Shown here piece by piece: positions 23,928 to 33,802 of a DNA stretch of 64,000 bases. The stretch spans positions 434,001 through 498,000 of the forward strand of contig JABTUW010000003.1 of assembly GCA_015075185.1 (NCBI GenBank), read 5' to 3'. Within the stretch, counting starts at the first letter, position 1. The number at the start of each line of letters is the position of its first letter. The notes under the pieces are model-generated. The model saw only the letters and a program-made list of their open reading frames with translations, did not search any database and was not told where the DNA came from. The position numbers and the translations under genes were made by a program. Origin of the DNA: Anaerolineales bacterium. GTDB taxonomy: Bacteria; Chloroflexota; Anaerolineae; 4572-78; J111.

Positions 23928-25766
23928 ATGACTCAACCTCGAAATGATATTCGAAATATCGCCATCATCGCTCACGTGGACCACGGCAAAACAACCCTGG
24001 TAGACGGCATGCTGCGCCAGACCAACGTTTTTCGGGCCAACCAACAGTTAACTGAGCGGGTGTTCGACTCCAACGACCTGGAGCGCGAGCGCGGTATCAC
24101 CATTTTAGCTAAAAATACCGGCATTGTTTACAACGGCATCACCATCAATATCGTGGATACGCCTGGCCACGCCGATTTTGGCGGGGAAGTGGAGCGGGTG
24201 ATGAACATGGTGGACGGGGTGCTGCTGCTGGTGGATGCGGTCGAAGGGCCGATGCCCCAGACGCGCTTTGTCCTGCGCCAGGCCCTGGAAAAAGGGCACA
24301 AAGCCATTGTCGTCGTCAACAAGATTGACCGCCCGGCGGCCCGCCCTGATTACGTCGTCAACGCCACCTTTGACCTGTTTATTGACCTGGGCGCGACCGA
24401 CGAGCAAGCCGATTTCCCGGTCATCTACACCGTCGCCCTGGAAGGCCGGGCCGGCTACCAGCCCGACACACTGGGGCCTGATTTGAGGCCTTTATTTGAG
24501 ACCATTCTGGATCGCCTGCCGCCCCCGCAGGTCGAAATGGAAGCCCCCCCCCGCCTGCTGGTGACATCGCTGGCCTATGATAATTACATCGGCCGGGTCG
24601 CCATTGGCCGCTTGTGGAGCGGGACGCTGCGCGGAGGCCAGCCGGTGGTGTCCATCAACCCGGAAGGACAGGTAACGTCAGGACGAGTCAACCAGGTCTT
24701 TAGCTTTCGCGATTTGCAGCGGGTCGAACAGGGGGCGGTGACCGCTGGCGATATTGTGGCCGTGGCGGGTCTGCCCAATGTCGGTATCGGCGACACCATC
24801 GCCGATGTGACCGACCCGCGCTCCCTGCCGCCGATCACCGTGGAAGAGCCGACGGTGCGCATGACCTTTAGCATTAACGACGGCCCCTTTGCCGGGCGCG
24901 AGGGCGATTACGTGACCAGCCGCCAGCTACGCGAGCGGCTGCGCCGCGAGTTGGAAAGCAATGTGGCCCTGCGGGTACAGGACACCGACAGCGCCGACCG
25001 CTTCATCGTCTCCGGGCGGGGCGAGCTGCACCTGGCGATCCTGATCGAAACGATGCGCCGTGAAGGCTATGAGTTTGCCGTCAGCAAGCCGGAGGTGATT
25101 TTTAAGGACGGCCCGGACGGCTTGCGCGAGCCGGTGGAGCATGTCTACCTGGAAGTGGCCGGCGATTACCTGGGCGCGGTCAGCGAGATGCTGGGCCGAC
25201 GGCGGGGCAGCCTGCTCAACATGCGCTACGGCGAGGACGGCACGGTCTACGGCGAGTACCTGGTGCCGACCCGTGGGCTGCTCGGTTTCCGCCAACCTTT
25301 CTTGATTGCCACGCGGGGCACGGGCATTTTCCACACCCTTTTCCATGGCTACGAGCCGTACCTGGGCGACATCAACACCCGCGACCGGGGGTCGCTGGTG
25401 GCCCTGGAAACCGGCCAGGTGACGTCCTATGCCTTGATGAACTTGCAGGAACGCGGGATTCTGTTTGTCACGCCTGAAGATCAGGTTTACGCGGGGCAGG
25501 TGGTCGGCCAGTACAGCCGTGAGGATGACCTGGTGGTGAATGTCTGCAAAACCAAGCACCTGACCAACCACCGCAAATCCTTTGCTGAGATCAACGTCGG
25601 GCTGACCCCGCCGCGGATTCTGTCGCTCGACGAGGCGATTGATTACCTGGGCGTGGATGAGCTGCTGGAAGTGACGCCCAAATCGCTGCGGGTGCGCAAA
25701 AAGCAGCTCGATCATAACGTGCGCCAGCGGGCGGCCAAGCAGGCCAGGGTTGAAGTTGTAGCTTAA
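23928..25766 (+). CDS. typA: Ribosome-associated GTPase TypA/BipA
   Basis: Translational GTPase that binds the 70S ribosome and helps 50S assembly and stress growth. 612 aa from the ATG at 23928 (MTQPRNDIRNIAIIAHVDHG); ATG at 23922 and TTG at 23913 are alternatives. G1 is AHVDHGKTT, the switch is ERGITILAKN, G3 is DTPGHADFGG and G4 is NKIDRP. The domain 2 barrel, domains III/V and the TypA-specific C-terminal domain (MNLQERGILFVTPEDQVYAG, TPPRILSLDEAIDYLG) follow. It has a long leader with a terminator-like hairpin. It is monocistronic or linked to the next gene (about 15 bp). Confidence 0.97.
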   Translation: MTQPRNDIRNIAIIAHVDHGKTTLVDGMLRQTNVFRANQQLTERVFDSNDLERERGITILAKNTGIVYNGITINIVDTPGHADFGGEVERVMNMVDGVLLLVDAVEGPMPQTRFVLRQALEKGHKAIVVVNKIDRPAARPDYVVNATFDLFIDLGATDEQADFPVIYTVALEGRAGYQPDTLGPDLRPLFETILDRLPPPQVEMEAPPRLLVTSLAYDNYIGRVAIGRLWSGTLRGGQPVVSINPEGQVTSGRVNQVFSFRDLQRVEQGAVTAGDIVAVAGLPNVGIGDTIADVTDPRSLPPITVEEPTVRMTFSINDGPFAGREGDYVTSRQLRERLRRELESNVALRVQDTDSADRFIVSGRGELHLAILIETMRREGYEFAVSKPEVIFKDGPDGLREPVEHVYLEVAGDYLGAVSEMLGRRRGSLLNMRYGEDGTVYGEYLVPTRGLLGFRQPFLIATRGTGIFHTLFHGYEPYLGDINTRDRGSLVALETGQVTSYALMNLQERGILFVTPEDQVYAGQVVGQYSREDDLVVNVCKTKHLTNHRKSFAEINVGLTPPRILSLDEAIDYLGVDELLEVTPKSLRVRKKQLDHNVRQRAAKQARVEVVA

Positions 25767-25780
25767 CCTTTTGGTGGCCG

Positions 25781-26377
25781 ATGTTTATCGCCCCGCTCCC
25801 ATGGTTCCCCTCACCCGCCTTTGGCTGGCTGTTCAGTGTTTGTTTTTTCGCCTGGGCGCTGTTGGAGTGTGGCCATCACCTGATTGGCAAGGGGGGACGG
25901 CTGGGGCAGGCGCATCGAACCGGCGACGGCGGTTCCTATTGGCTGCTTATTGTCACCGTTTATGTATGCTTTAGCCTGGCTTACCTGGGGCGGTTCCTCG
26001 GTTGGGGCGTAGCGACCGGGACCAGCCAGTACATGGGCCTGGGGTTGATGCTGGGCGGGGTTGCTTTCCGGGAGTGGGCGGTAGTAGTCTTGGGGCGGCA
26101 CTTTTCGGTGGTGGTGGCGGTTGAGGCGGACCACCACCTGGTGACGCATGGGCCTTATCGCTGGCTGCGCCACCCGGCCTATGCCGGCGGCTTGATCGCT
26201 ACAGCCGGATTTACGCTGGCCCTGGGCAGCTTGCTCATGGTCCTGCCCGTTATCGTTCTTTTGCTGCTGGCCTTCTCCTATCGCATTCGGCGCGAAGAAC
26301 AGCTCTTATTAACTACCTTCGGCAGCATCTACAGCGAATATATGGCTCGCACCTGGCGGCTCTTGCCCGGCTGGTGA
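25781..26377 (+). CDS. Isoprenylcysteine carboxyl methyltransferase (ICMT)-family membrane protein
   Basis: 198-aa integral membrane protein with about five helices. The family's SAM-binding C-terminal region is recognisable: VTHGPYRWLRHPAYAGGL, RIRREEQLLLTTFGSIYSEY. Bacterial members methylate lipids or isoprenoid compounds; the substrate here is not known. It starts at the ATG at 25781 right after typA. Its last 69 bp overlap the 3' end of the convergent cyclase gene. Confidence 0.88.
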   Translation: MFIAPLPWFPSPAFGWLFSVCFFAWALLECGHHLIGKGGRLGQAHRTGDGGSYWLLIVTVYVCFSLAYLGRFLGWGVATGTSQYMGLGLMLGGVAFREWAVVVLGRHFSVVVAVEADHHLVTHGPYRWLRHPAYAGGLIATAGFTLALGSLLMVLPVIVLLLLAFSYRIRREEQLLLTTFGSIYSEYMARTWRLLPGW

Positions 26378-28327
26378 GGGCAGGCTTAACCTGAACAAAC
26401 AGAAGTGCTCGTCAAACCCCTTGATCGAAGTGGCAAACGTATCCACTTGAATATCCATTGCTTGTAACAGCTTGTCCACGGCCGGGTCCCGGCGCAATTT
26501 TTCGGAGATAACAACATCCCCGCCGTGGCTCTGGCCTTCCAGGCGGGCGGCCAGATTAACCGTCGTACCGAAGTAGTCCAGCCGGTTGTTGAGGTTCACC
26601 GCCAGGCACGGCCCTTGGTGCAAGCCCAATTTGATCACCAAAGGTTCGTTGGGATGGACGGCGTTAAAATTGTTGATCTCCTGCTGAATGGCCAGGGCCG
26701 CGCCGACGCCCATGGCCGGGTCGGTGAAAGCGGCCATAATCGCATCCCCAATCGTTTTAACAATCGCCCCCTCGTACTCGCGGATGATCCGCTGTAAAAA
26801 GGCAAACTGCTCGCGCACAATCGCATAGGAAGTGGCATCGCCCCAGCGGTTGTACATGGCGGTCGAGCCGACCAGATCGGAGAAGAGAACGGTCATACTC
26901 TGCACGCCAATTTCCTCGCCGGGCCGGAGAACCTGGTCGCTGAAGAGGTCGCGGAAGTGCTGCAAGGTAGTTACCTGGGCGGCGGTGGCGGCGTCGGTGT
27001 ACCAGTCCGCTCGCTCGATGTAAATACGCTGGGCATAAGAAGCCCCGTTGGTTATGGTCAGCGTCAGCGCGTGGTTATCAGGGCGGCTCGGTTTGGCTTG
27101 AGAGGGAGCGGCCAGGGGAACGACTTGGAGAGCGTCAGTATCGGCCCGAATGGCCAGGGCATTAATGGGCTGGCCGGAATTTAGTTCAAGCCAGGCCTCG
27201 ACGCCGAGCTGCTGGGTGCGGATGCGGTAGCCGCCCGCTTCGATTTCGACCGGCAAGACCCGTGTTTCGCCCGGCTCGATGACTTGGTGAACCAGAATGT
27301 GAGGGGTCACCATGGGCCCGCCGACGCAGTAGGTTTGCTCATAAACCGGGCGAATCTGGGGATGGGGCGTAAAGGTCAGCTCGACATTTTGAGCCAGGTC
27401 GGCTTCAAAGTCAATGTTGCAGGTGGCGCAGTGGACGCCTTTTTTTACTTCGTCCAGGGAGGAGGCGACGATCTTGGCTCCCCGGCAGAGGGGACAAAGC
27501 ATGTCCCAGCGCATATTCAGCAGGCCCATCTTGGCCGCAGAGAGGAATAGTTCCAACATAGTCCGGCGCGGCGCGTCCCAGGTATCGGCCAGCACGTAAG
27601 GGCGCAGCCGGGCTAAATCTTGATCAGGCGCGGTCAGTAAGAGATCGGCCAGGCGTTGGGTCCAGCGCAACTCGTGGCCCTGGCCGGCCAGTTGGCGGCT
27701 CAGTTCTTGCAGGCGGGCCTGGCCCGGCCCGGCCAGGGGTATTACAGGTAAGGGAAAGACCTGGCGGCGGTGCTGCTGAATGGCTGTGTCAATCTGTTGG
27801 AAAACGCGCTCAAAATTTCGACGGGCTTCCCAGCCAAACTGTTGGAGTGCGCCAAAGAAGCCGACAATATTGGCCGGAGTGGCTTCAACCATGTATTGAA
27901 GCAAGGTTCCGGCTGAGTTCGGCTCAAGAACCATCCTGATGAAAACACGGGCAAGAGGACCCTCCTTGAAAACTCGTAAAACGCTGTACTCTCGTTCGCG
28001 CACCCATTCAAAAGGATGCTCTTCCCACTCGATGGAGAGGCCGAACTTGCTCAAATGGCCGCTGCGCCGGCTGCCGCCGGTTTCCAGGGGTGTTTCCGTG
28101 TAGATCATCACCGGCAAATGCGCGGCTTGATTGACCCGCTGTGTGTCGGCCACGTAGGGCCAAAGTTCCTCCGGGGAGCTTTTGAGCTGCCACTGCCATT
28201 GATACGTAAATGGTTTCCAGGTCATGGGGGGAGTCTGGGCTAACTGTTTAATTCGTGACTCAAAGTATAACCGAAGATTGCGGGTCGGGCGATAGGATAA
28301 CATGGGGAAATACCTGTTCCACTTCAT
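26309..28327 (-). CDS. SRPBCC-DUF5939-class III nucleotidyl cyclase
   Basis: About 672 aa from the ATG at 28327 (MKWNRYFPMLSYRPTRNLR); a longer frame to 28420 would translate repeat DNA. An N-terminal SRPBCC-like lipid-pocket domain (WQWQLKSSPEELWPYVADT) is followed by DUF5939 with a four-Cys knuckle (MLCPLCRGAK and VHCATCNIDFEADLAQ). The catalytic domain has VLFSDLVGSTAMYNRWGD with a metal Asp, AIVKTIGDAIMAAFTDP with the second metal Asp, and LDYFGTTVNLAARLEGQ. It makes cAMP or cGMP in response to a ligand, probably hydrophobic. It is soluble. Its 3' end runs antisense into the ICMT gene by 69 bp. Confidence 0.92.
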   Translation of the reverse strand: MKWNRYFPMLSYRPTRNLRLYFESRIKQLAQTPPMTWKPFTYQWQWQLKSSPEELWPYVADTQRVNQAAHLPVMIYTETPLETGGSRRSGHLSKFGLSIEWEEHPFEWVREREYSVLRVFKEGPLARVFIRMVLEPNSAGTLLQYMVEATPANIVGFFGALQQFGWEARRNFERVFQQIDTAIQQHRRQVFPLPVIPLAGPGQARLQELSRQLAGQGHELRWTQRLADLLLTAPDQDLARLRPYVLADTWDAPRRTMLELFLSAAKMGLLNMRWDMLCPLCRGAKIVASSLDEVKKGVHCATCNIDFEADLAQNVELTFTPHPQIRPVYEQTYCVGGPMVTPHILVHQVIEPGETRVLPVEIEAGGYRIRTQQLGVEAWLELNSGQPINALAIRADTDALQVVPLAAPSQAKPSRPDNHALTLTITNGASYAQRIYIERADWYTDAATAAQVTTLQHFRDLFSDQVLRPGEEIGVQSMTVLFSDLVGSTAMYNRWGDATSYAIVREQFAFLQRIIREYEGAIVKTIGDAIMAAFTDPAMGVGAALAIQQEINNFNAVHPNEPLVIKLGLHQGPCLAVNLNNRLDYFGTTVNLAARLEGQSHGGDVVISEKLRRDPAVDKLLQAMDIQVDTFATSIKGFDEHFCLFRLSLPSPAGQEPPGASHIFAVDAAEGS

Positions 28328-28359
28328 CAATACACGATTTAATATTGGTAAGGTTCGTA

Positions 28360-28482
28360 GGAATTGTGAATTGGGAATGGTCAATGGTGAATTGTGAATG
28401 AAATATGCGGTATTAGCCAACGTTCATCGTTCATACCGCAAGGATATCCCTGTGGGACAATTCATTATTCACTATTCACCCT
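28360..28482. repeat. Intergenic GAATTGTGAAT-word repeat with inverted arms
   Basis: GAATTGTGAATTGGGAATGG and GGTGAATTGTGAATG on one side, TTCATTATTCACTATTCACC on the other; partly complementary. It separates the LysM and cyclase genes, both transcribed leftward. Confidence 0.65.
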
Positions 28483-28605
28483 TAATTTAGCTTGAGTCAG
28501 GCCAATTTTCCAGACCAAAAACTACTCATTTTTTGCTCACTTTTGGTGGATTGAAAGAGAGGCCAGGAAGAGCGGTCACCATTTCAGACCCTAAAGGTCT
28601 TGGCG

Positions 28606-29742
28606 TTAACGCCACTCTACCGTGTGCTGTTCGCTGGGAGCGGTGAGGGTGATGCCGGTAGGGGAACCGTCGGCGTTGGTTCCAGTTTGACGCATGACGG
28701 TAACGGTCCATTGAATCAAGCCATTGGCGGGCCGTTCGGCTTTGGTGATGCGCCAACTGCTGTTCTTGAGCCAGGTTTCGGTGCGGGTCCCGTTGGCCCA
28801 GTTAAGCTGCAAGGCATAAAATTCATCGGGAGCCAGCAGGCCGGTGGCAGTCCAATTGAAAAACAGAGTTTCGGCGTCAACTACTTCATTGGCAGTGGGG
28901 CTGAGCAAATTGGGGGTGGAGTAGGACGGCGTCGGCGTGCCGGTAGGTGTTGGCGGGGTGGTTGGGGTGGGTGTCGGGGTGGGGGGGGCCAGTGGCACGA
29001 TAATCTGTTGCCCTGGGTAAATCAGGTCCAGGTCGGCGTCGGGATTAACTGCCTGAATTGCCTCGACCGTAGTATCATGGTCTAAGGCAATGCCGAGTAA
29101 GGTATCACCTTCTTCGACGGTATAGGTGATTTGTGGGCCGGTCTCCGTACTCTCGGCGTTGGGAGTCCCACTGGCGCCGGAGGGAATCAGGAGTTCCTGC
29201 CCAACCTGAAGCGTGCTAACGTCGTCAATATTATTCAGCTTCATCATCTCTTCCACCGACACGCCGTAGAGGTCGGCGATAAGGGAAGGGTTTTCGCCGG
29301 ACTGAACCACGTGAATATAAGGAGTGGGCGTTAAGGTGGGGGTATGGGTGGCGGTGGGCTGAGGGGTATCGGTGGCAGTCGGAGTGGCGGTTTGGGTGGG
29401 GGTACGGGTCGGCGTGGCAATAGGGCTGGTGGACTGCGCTGCACCTTCTTTGGCGCTGGCGACAAGACTCTGCTGATAGCGAGTGACGCCGACGACGATG
29501 CTGACAATAATTAAGACGCCCAGGCCAATTCCGATCCAGGAGCCGCTAAAAATGGAGGTCTTCAACGGTAAAGAATCTACGGGATTGCCGCACATCATGC
29601 AGGTGACGGCTTTTTGGGCGGCCGGAGCGCCGCAATTCAAACAGCGGCGCTGGCGATGGTAATAGGCGGTTGGCTTGCCACAAATCGGGCAGCGAGTTTC
29701 GTGGGCGGCTAACTCGGCCCCACAAGCTGAACATTCGGTCAT
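28606..29742 (-). CDS. Zinc-ribbon, transmembrane, tandem LysM cell-envelope protein
   Basis: 378 aa. Cytoplasmic start with two zinc ribbons (CSACGAELAAHETRCPICG and CLNCGAPAAQKAVTCMMCG), one membrane helix (WIGIGLGVLIIVSIVVGV), then a Thr/Pro-rich linker. Two LysM domains follow: HVVQSGENPSLIADLYGVSV and YTVEEGDTLLGIALDHDTTV. A second Pro/Thr linker leads to a C-terminal Ig-like domain (LLSPTANEVVDAETLFFNWT). It probably tethers to peptidoglycan while its zinc ribbons face inside. Monocistronic; the region is low-complexity in the linkers. Confidence 0.9.
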   Translation of the reverse strand: MTECSACGAELAAHETRCPICGKPTAYYHRQRRCLNCGAPAAQKAVTCMMCGNPVDSLPLKTSIFSGSWIGIGLGVLIIVSIVVGVTRYQQSLVASAKEGAAQSTSPIATPTRTPTQTATPTATDTPQPTATHTPTLTPTPYIHVVQSGENPSLIADLYGVSVEEMMKLNNIDDVSTLQVGQELLIPSGASGTPNAESTETGPQITYTVEEGDTLLGIALDHDTTVEAIQAVNPDADLDLIYPGQQIIVPLAPPTPTPTPTTPPTPTGTPTPSYSTPNLLSPTANEVVDAETLFFNWTATGLLAPDEFYALQLNWANGTRTETWLKNSSWRITKAERPANGLIQWTVTVMRQTGTNADGSPTGITLTAPSEQHTVEWR

Positions 29743-29806
29743 AACGGGCAGTAATTATCGGGTATCAGGGCAGAATTGTCAATTATCAGGGGTCAGTAGC
29801 CAGTAA

Positions 29807-31714
29807 TCAGCAGTCAGAAAGAAGTAGGTTAGTATTGCGGTCATTTTTGGGAACAAAGGGGAGATTAGGCCAAAAGTAAAGGCTGATGATAAGCAGCAGA
29901 GTCAGGGCACTGATAATAGCTCCTATTGTCCGGGGCGGGGTGCTGCCCATTCGCAGCAGCAAGATGTGCTCGCCGGCCGGAACATCAACGGTGATCAGGC
30001 CAAAGGGCGGCTCGTGCCGGTGCGGGAGAGGCTGTCCATCCAAAGTGACTTGCCAGCCGGGGTAATCATAAGTGTAAAATTGGAGGGTGACCGGCCCGGC
30101 GGCGCTGACTTTAACCTGGCTGGACGCCCCGCCCCGGTGAAGCGTTTCGAGACTGCCCTGTCCCGTTAAAATAGCCGCGGCCTCAAGCGGCTGGCCGTTT
30201 AGATACCGTTGTTCCAGCGGGCTGGTTTGGGGCTGTTCCTGGGTAAATGAGACCATCCCCACCCGGTCAACAATGGAGGCGCGATCCCAGTTGACGACAG
30301 CCAGCGGTGTTTCGGCCCAGTCGGGAATCTCAGTATATTGGGGCAGGGTATAGGGAAAAGAGGCCAGCACGACGATAAGGCAGAGCAAGTAGAGGGAAGA
30401 GGATGGAGGATAGAAGATAGAGGATGGCTGAGGATCAATGTTCCTCATTGACAATTGACCACCTGTGGCCCCCGTCTCTGGCAGTAGGCCATTGACCGTT
30501 AACTGCTGACCATTAGTCTCCGCCAGAAGCGCACCGGCCAAGACCGACATGGTAAATGCCGCCATGCCCAACAAACGCCAGGGAAACTGAACGAGGGTGG
30601 CAATCGGCACGATTTGCCAGATAAATTCCGCCAGCGGGGACATCAAAAAAATGATGACGAGGGTTGAGGCAAAGAAAAAAACGGCCACACTTCGCCGGGG
30701 AAATGGCCGGGTGATAAGGCGGACAAGCGCAAAAAAGGTCAAGGCAATGACGACAATGCCCAGTTGAAAAGAGAAGTCGTCGGCCAGGCCAACGCCGGCG
30801 TAGCCGTAGCCCCATTCTGACGAGAAGAATTGGGCAAAGTAGACAAAGTGCTGTAGGTAGTTGTAACTACCGCTGGTCCACTGCTCCACTTTGATGTAGC
30901 GGGTCTCGGCGATGACCGGGATGAGATAAATAGCAGCCAGGGCGAGACCAAGCAGGCCGGCCCCGGCGGTATACAGGCCGTGAGTAATGAGCGGCTTAAG
31001 CCTGAACCTGGCTTTGGCCAAAATCAGCGCCAAGAGATAGACCATCAAATAAAACGTAAAAGTAAAAAAGGTGGCGGGATGGGTCAGCGCCAGCAGACCA
31101 TAACTCAAACCGGCCAGGGCAACCCGGCGTAAAGAGGGGGCAGTCACCAGTTCGGTGAAGGCCCAGAAGACGAAGGGAATAATCGCCAGGGCCACAAACT
31201 CGGCGTAGGCGCTGCGCACAAAAATCTCCACCAGGTGAAAAGGGGCATACATATACACTACAGCGGCCAGCAGTCCAGCCTGGCGGCCAAATAGGCGCTG
31301 TACAAAACCGTACATCCCCACCCCCGCGCCAATCGTGGCCAAAACGTACATCGTTTTGATCGCCGTGGTAAAGCCCACGCCCAGCAGATGAAGCATCTCA
31401 GCGGCGTAAAAGGCCAGCGGGGCATATAAGTTAAAGAGAGGATAGCCATAGCCAAAGGCAAAATCGGGCGACCAGCGCGGGTACCAAAAACCATCGCGGA
31501 AGGTTTGATCGAATTCGACCAGGAAGAAAACGCTGTGCCGGGCGTCGTGGGCGTTGAAAAAATAGGCGGGAGTCAGCAGGGGCGCCCAGGCAAATATGGA
31601 AAGCGCCAGGATTAACCACAGGAATGGCAGGTGAGGCCACCCCCGACCGGGGACAGGTGAGGCGAGGGAGGGAAAAGGTATATTCACTGCTTTTGTGCGC
31701 TCAATGTTGTGCAT
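29807..31714 (-). CDS. PTPS_related-domain multi-pass membrane protein (third of three)
   Basis: 635 aa, about twelve hydrophobic segments, related to the next two genes. Shared features are an early AHDARHSVFFLVEFDQTFRD and PDFAFGYGYPLFNLYAPLAF, the conserved loops of the PTPS_related membrane family (PF10131). The C-terminal domain is soluble (VTLQFYTYDYPGWQVTLDG). Such proteins resemble GT-C glycosyltransferases and YfhO-like envelope proteins. A stretch near 30360-30520 encodes NGQQLTVNGLLPETG and PSSIFYPPSSSLYLL, an in-frame repeat insert. It starts 12 nt after the preceding gene. The substrate is unknown. Confidence 0.85.
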   Translation of the reverse strand: MHNIERTKAVNIPFPSLASPVPGRGWPHLPFLWLILALSIFAWAPLLTPAYFFNAHDARHSVFFLVEFDQTFRDGFWYPRWSPDFAFGYGYPLFNLYAPLAFYAAEMLHLLGVGFTTAIKTMYVLATIGAGVGMYGFVQRLFGRQAGLLAAVVYMYAPFHLVEIFVRSAYAEFVALAIIPFVFWAFTELVTAPSLRRVALAGLSYGLLALTHPATFFTFTFYLMVYLLALILAKARFRLKPLITHGLYTAGAGLLGLALAAIYLIPVIAETRYIKVEQWTSGSYNYLQHFVYFAQFFSSEWGYGYAGVGLADDFSFQLGIVVIALTFFALVRLITRPFPRRSVAVFFFASTLVIIFLMSPLAEFIWQIVPIATLVQFPWRLLGMAAFTMSVLAGALLAETNGQQLTVNGLLPETGATGGQLSMRNIDPQPSSIFYPPSSSLYLLCLIVVLASFPYTLPQYTEIPDWAETPLAVVNWDRASIVDRVGMVSFTQEQPQTSPLEQRYLNGQPLEAAAILTGQGSLETLHRGGASSQVKVSAAGPVTLQFYTYDYPGWQVTLDGQPLPHRHEPPFGLITVDVPAGEHILLLRMGSTPPRTIGAIISALTLLLIISLYFWPNLPFVPKNDRNTNLLLSDC

Positions 31715-31726
31715 CTTTGCTCTTGT

Positions 31727-33802
31727 CTACTTTTGTGCCTTTCGCATAAGCACAAATTTATCAAAAATAAACAGGCTAACCACGAGCAAAACAGAAAGCA
31801 ACGAAATCCAGCGTCCCAGGATTCTGACAGGCGTATCCTCAAAGCGAATTTCCAGAAAATGAGAACCCGGGGGAATCGGCACAACCATCCAGCCTTCGAT
31901 AGGGGTAGTGCTGATTTGGGGACGAGCCACCACCGGCCCGACCCGCGTCACCGGCCCTACTTCTTCATCCAAATTGCCGTCGTGGGGGCCTAGGTCCTCG
32001 TAAAGGGTCGCCTGCCAGCCCGGATAATAGGGAATCAGAAAAGTAACAACCTGCCCTTCTTTTTGCGTTCCTACCCACAGCAGTTCGTGGACACTGTCCA
32101 TCTGCATGGAGTAGACCCCCACACTGTCGTCTGGGGGGAGAGCCGTGTAGTTGACCTTAGTGGTGATCTCACCGCCGCGTTCTACCTGCTCGGCCAGGGT
32201 GGACCAATTGGGAATACGCTCTACCCAGGCTGTCTGGCCGGTCATCTCATCCGACGATTGCTGAAAGCGAAAAAGAGCCGCCTGGCTGACCGGCCCTTCG
32301 GTCGGCCTGGGGTCGCGCACTTCGGTCTGAAGGTAGGGATAACTGGAGAGGAGGATGAGGCAGGAGAGGAGGGTAGTAGGTAGTAGGTAGTAGGTAGTAG
32401 GGGATGAAGTAGAGGTTGATAATTGACCATTGACTGTTGACTGTTGACTATTAAATTTTGGCTGTTGCCCATTTTCCCCGGCCATGATCGCCCCGGCAAC
32501 CACGGAAATGAACGGCGCGACGACAACCAGCAGTCGCCAGGGAAACTGGGCAAAGGTGGACAGGGGCAAAAAGGTCCAAACAGGGTAGGAAATCGGGGTT
32601 GTCAGGAACAGGATTAGAAGGGTCATACCTTGAAAAAAGTAGAGCGTCCGCCGGATGGCTGTGTTGGCTAATTTCGGCACAACCAGAAACGAGAAAATAA
32701 AAAGAATGGTGGCGGCCAGGCCGATCTGAAAACCGGCTTGATCGTCGGGGCCGGGAATGCTGGCCCCAAAGCCCCAACGGGGTGAAAACAATTGGAAAAA
32801 TTCAACAAAGTCGTCGCCGAAGGCGAAACGTCCGCCGACCCACTGGTCAACCCGGACGTAACGATATTCTAAAAAAGCCGGCAGCCAGAAAATGGCGCTC
32901 AGGCCGAGGCCGAGGAGGAGGACAAAGGCTGGGGGAAGCGAGGAGGCGAGGAAGCGTGAGGCGTGAGGCGTGAGAGATGACAACTCGTCACGTTTTGCAG
33001 TCATTCGCCACCTGTGGCCGCCACCCCTGGTGGCAGGCCATTCGCTGAGGGGCAGATTCCCTAAGAGCATATAGGCGACATACAGGCCGAGGAGGGGGGT
33101 AAAAAGGAGCGCCAGAAGATTGCTGGTAAACATGAGACCGGCATAAGCGGCTGCGGCCCAGAGGAGGACTGTCAGGCGTGGATGGGTAACAGCTTCATAA
33201 AAACCCCACAGCAGGAGCGGCACAAAGACGAAGCCGACCGACTCGGCCAGGGCGGCGCGGACGTACAGATCAAATAGATGGTAGGGGAGGTAAACATAAG
33301 TCAGGGCGGCAATCAATCCGGCTCGCGGGCCTAGCAAACGCCGGACAAAGAGATACATGGTCAGCCCGGAGAGTAGAGCGGATAACCCAAAGACGACTTT
33401 GACGGCGGTGACGATATCAAGACCGGCCAGGTGAAAGGCCTCGCTGACATAGGAAGATAGAGGCCCGTAAATGTTGAAAAAAGGGTAGCCATAACCAAAG
33501 GCAAAATCAGGCGCCCAGCGGGGATACCACACCCCATCGCGAATGGCTTTGTCGAATTGATAGAGAAAGTAGACCGAATGGCGAGCATCATGCGCACCCC
33601 AAAAGTAGCCAGGCTGCAAGAGTGGGCCGATGACGGGGAGGGACAGAAGCAGGGCGAGCCAGAGGTAAGGGTCGGAGGGGAAAGAATTGAAGATAGAAGA
33701 TAGACGCGAAGCGTAGAAGATAGAAGATTTAGGCTGGCGAGCGGCAGCCTGCGGTCCTCGGTCTTCGGATAAGGGGCTGGAAGAGTCAAATTTAGTGAAC
33801 AT
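31727..33802 (-). CDS. PTPS_related-domain multi-pass membrane protein (second of three)
   Basis: 691 aa from the ATG at 33802, which overlaps the upstream stop by 11 nt, so the three genes are coupled. Repeats the pattern AHDARHSVYFLYQFDKAIRD and PDFAFGYGYPFFNIYGPLSS, followed by about twelve membrane helices and a soluble C-terminal beta domain (VVTFLIPYYPGWQATLYEDL). The N-terminal 35 residues and a stretch around 32335-32470 are repeat-derived (STSTSSPTTYYLLPTTLL). The paralogue downstream has a repeat insert in the same place. Probably a glycan-modifying membrane enzyme by resemblance to GT-C folds; not proven. Confidence 0.85.
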   Translation of the reverse strand: MFTKFDSSSPLSEDRGPQAAARQPKSSIFYASRLSSIFNSFPSDPYLWLALLLSLPVIGPLLQPGYFWGAHDARHSVYFLYQFDKAIRDGVWYPRWAPDFAFGYGYPFFNIYGPLSSYVSEAFHLAGLDIVTAVKVVFGLSALLSGLTMYLFVRRLLGPRAGLIAALTYVYLPYHLFDLYVRAALAESVGFVFVPLLLWGFYEAVTHPRLTVLLWAAAAYAGLMFTSNLLALLFTPLLGLYVAYMLLGNLPLSEWPATRGGGHRWRMTAKRDELSSLTPHASRFLASSLPPAFVLLLGLGLSAIFWLPAFLEYRYVRVDQWVGGRFAFGDDFVEFFQLFSPRWGFGASIPGPDDQAGFQIGLAATILFIFSFLVVPKLANTAIRRTLYFFQGMTLLILFLTTPISYPVWTFLPLSTFAQFPWRLLVVVAPFISVVAGAIMAGENGQQPKFNSQQSTVNGQLSTSTSSPTTYYLLPTTLLSCLILLSSYPYLQTEVRDPRPTEGPVSQAALFRFQQSSDEMTGQTAWVERIPNWSTLAEQVERGGEITTKVNYTALPPDDSVGVYSMQMDSVHELLWVGTQKEGQVVTFLIPYYPGWQATLYEDLGPHDGNLDEEVGPVTRVGPVVARPQISTTPIEGWMVVPIPPGSHFLEIRFEDTPVRILGRWISLLSVLLVVSLFIFDKFVLMRKAQK

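Noticed and set aside
24927..25715. 262-aa minus-strand frame over typA
   Set aside because: Shadow; typA is unmistakable on the plus strand.
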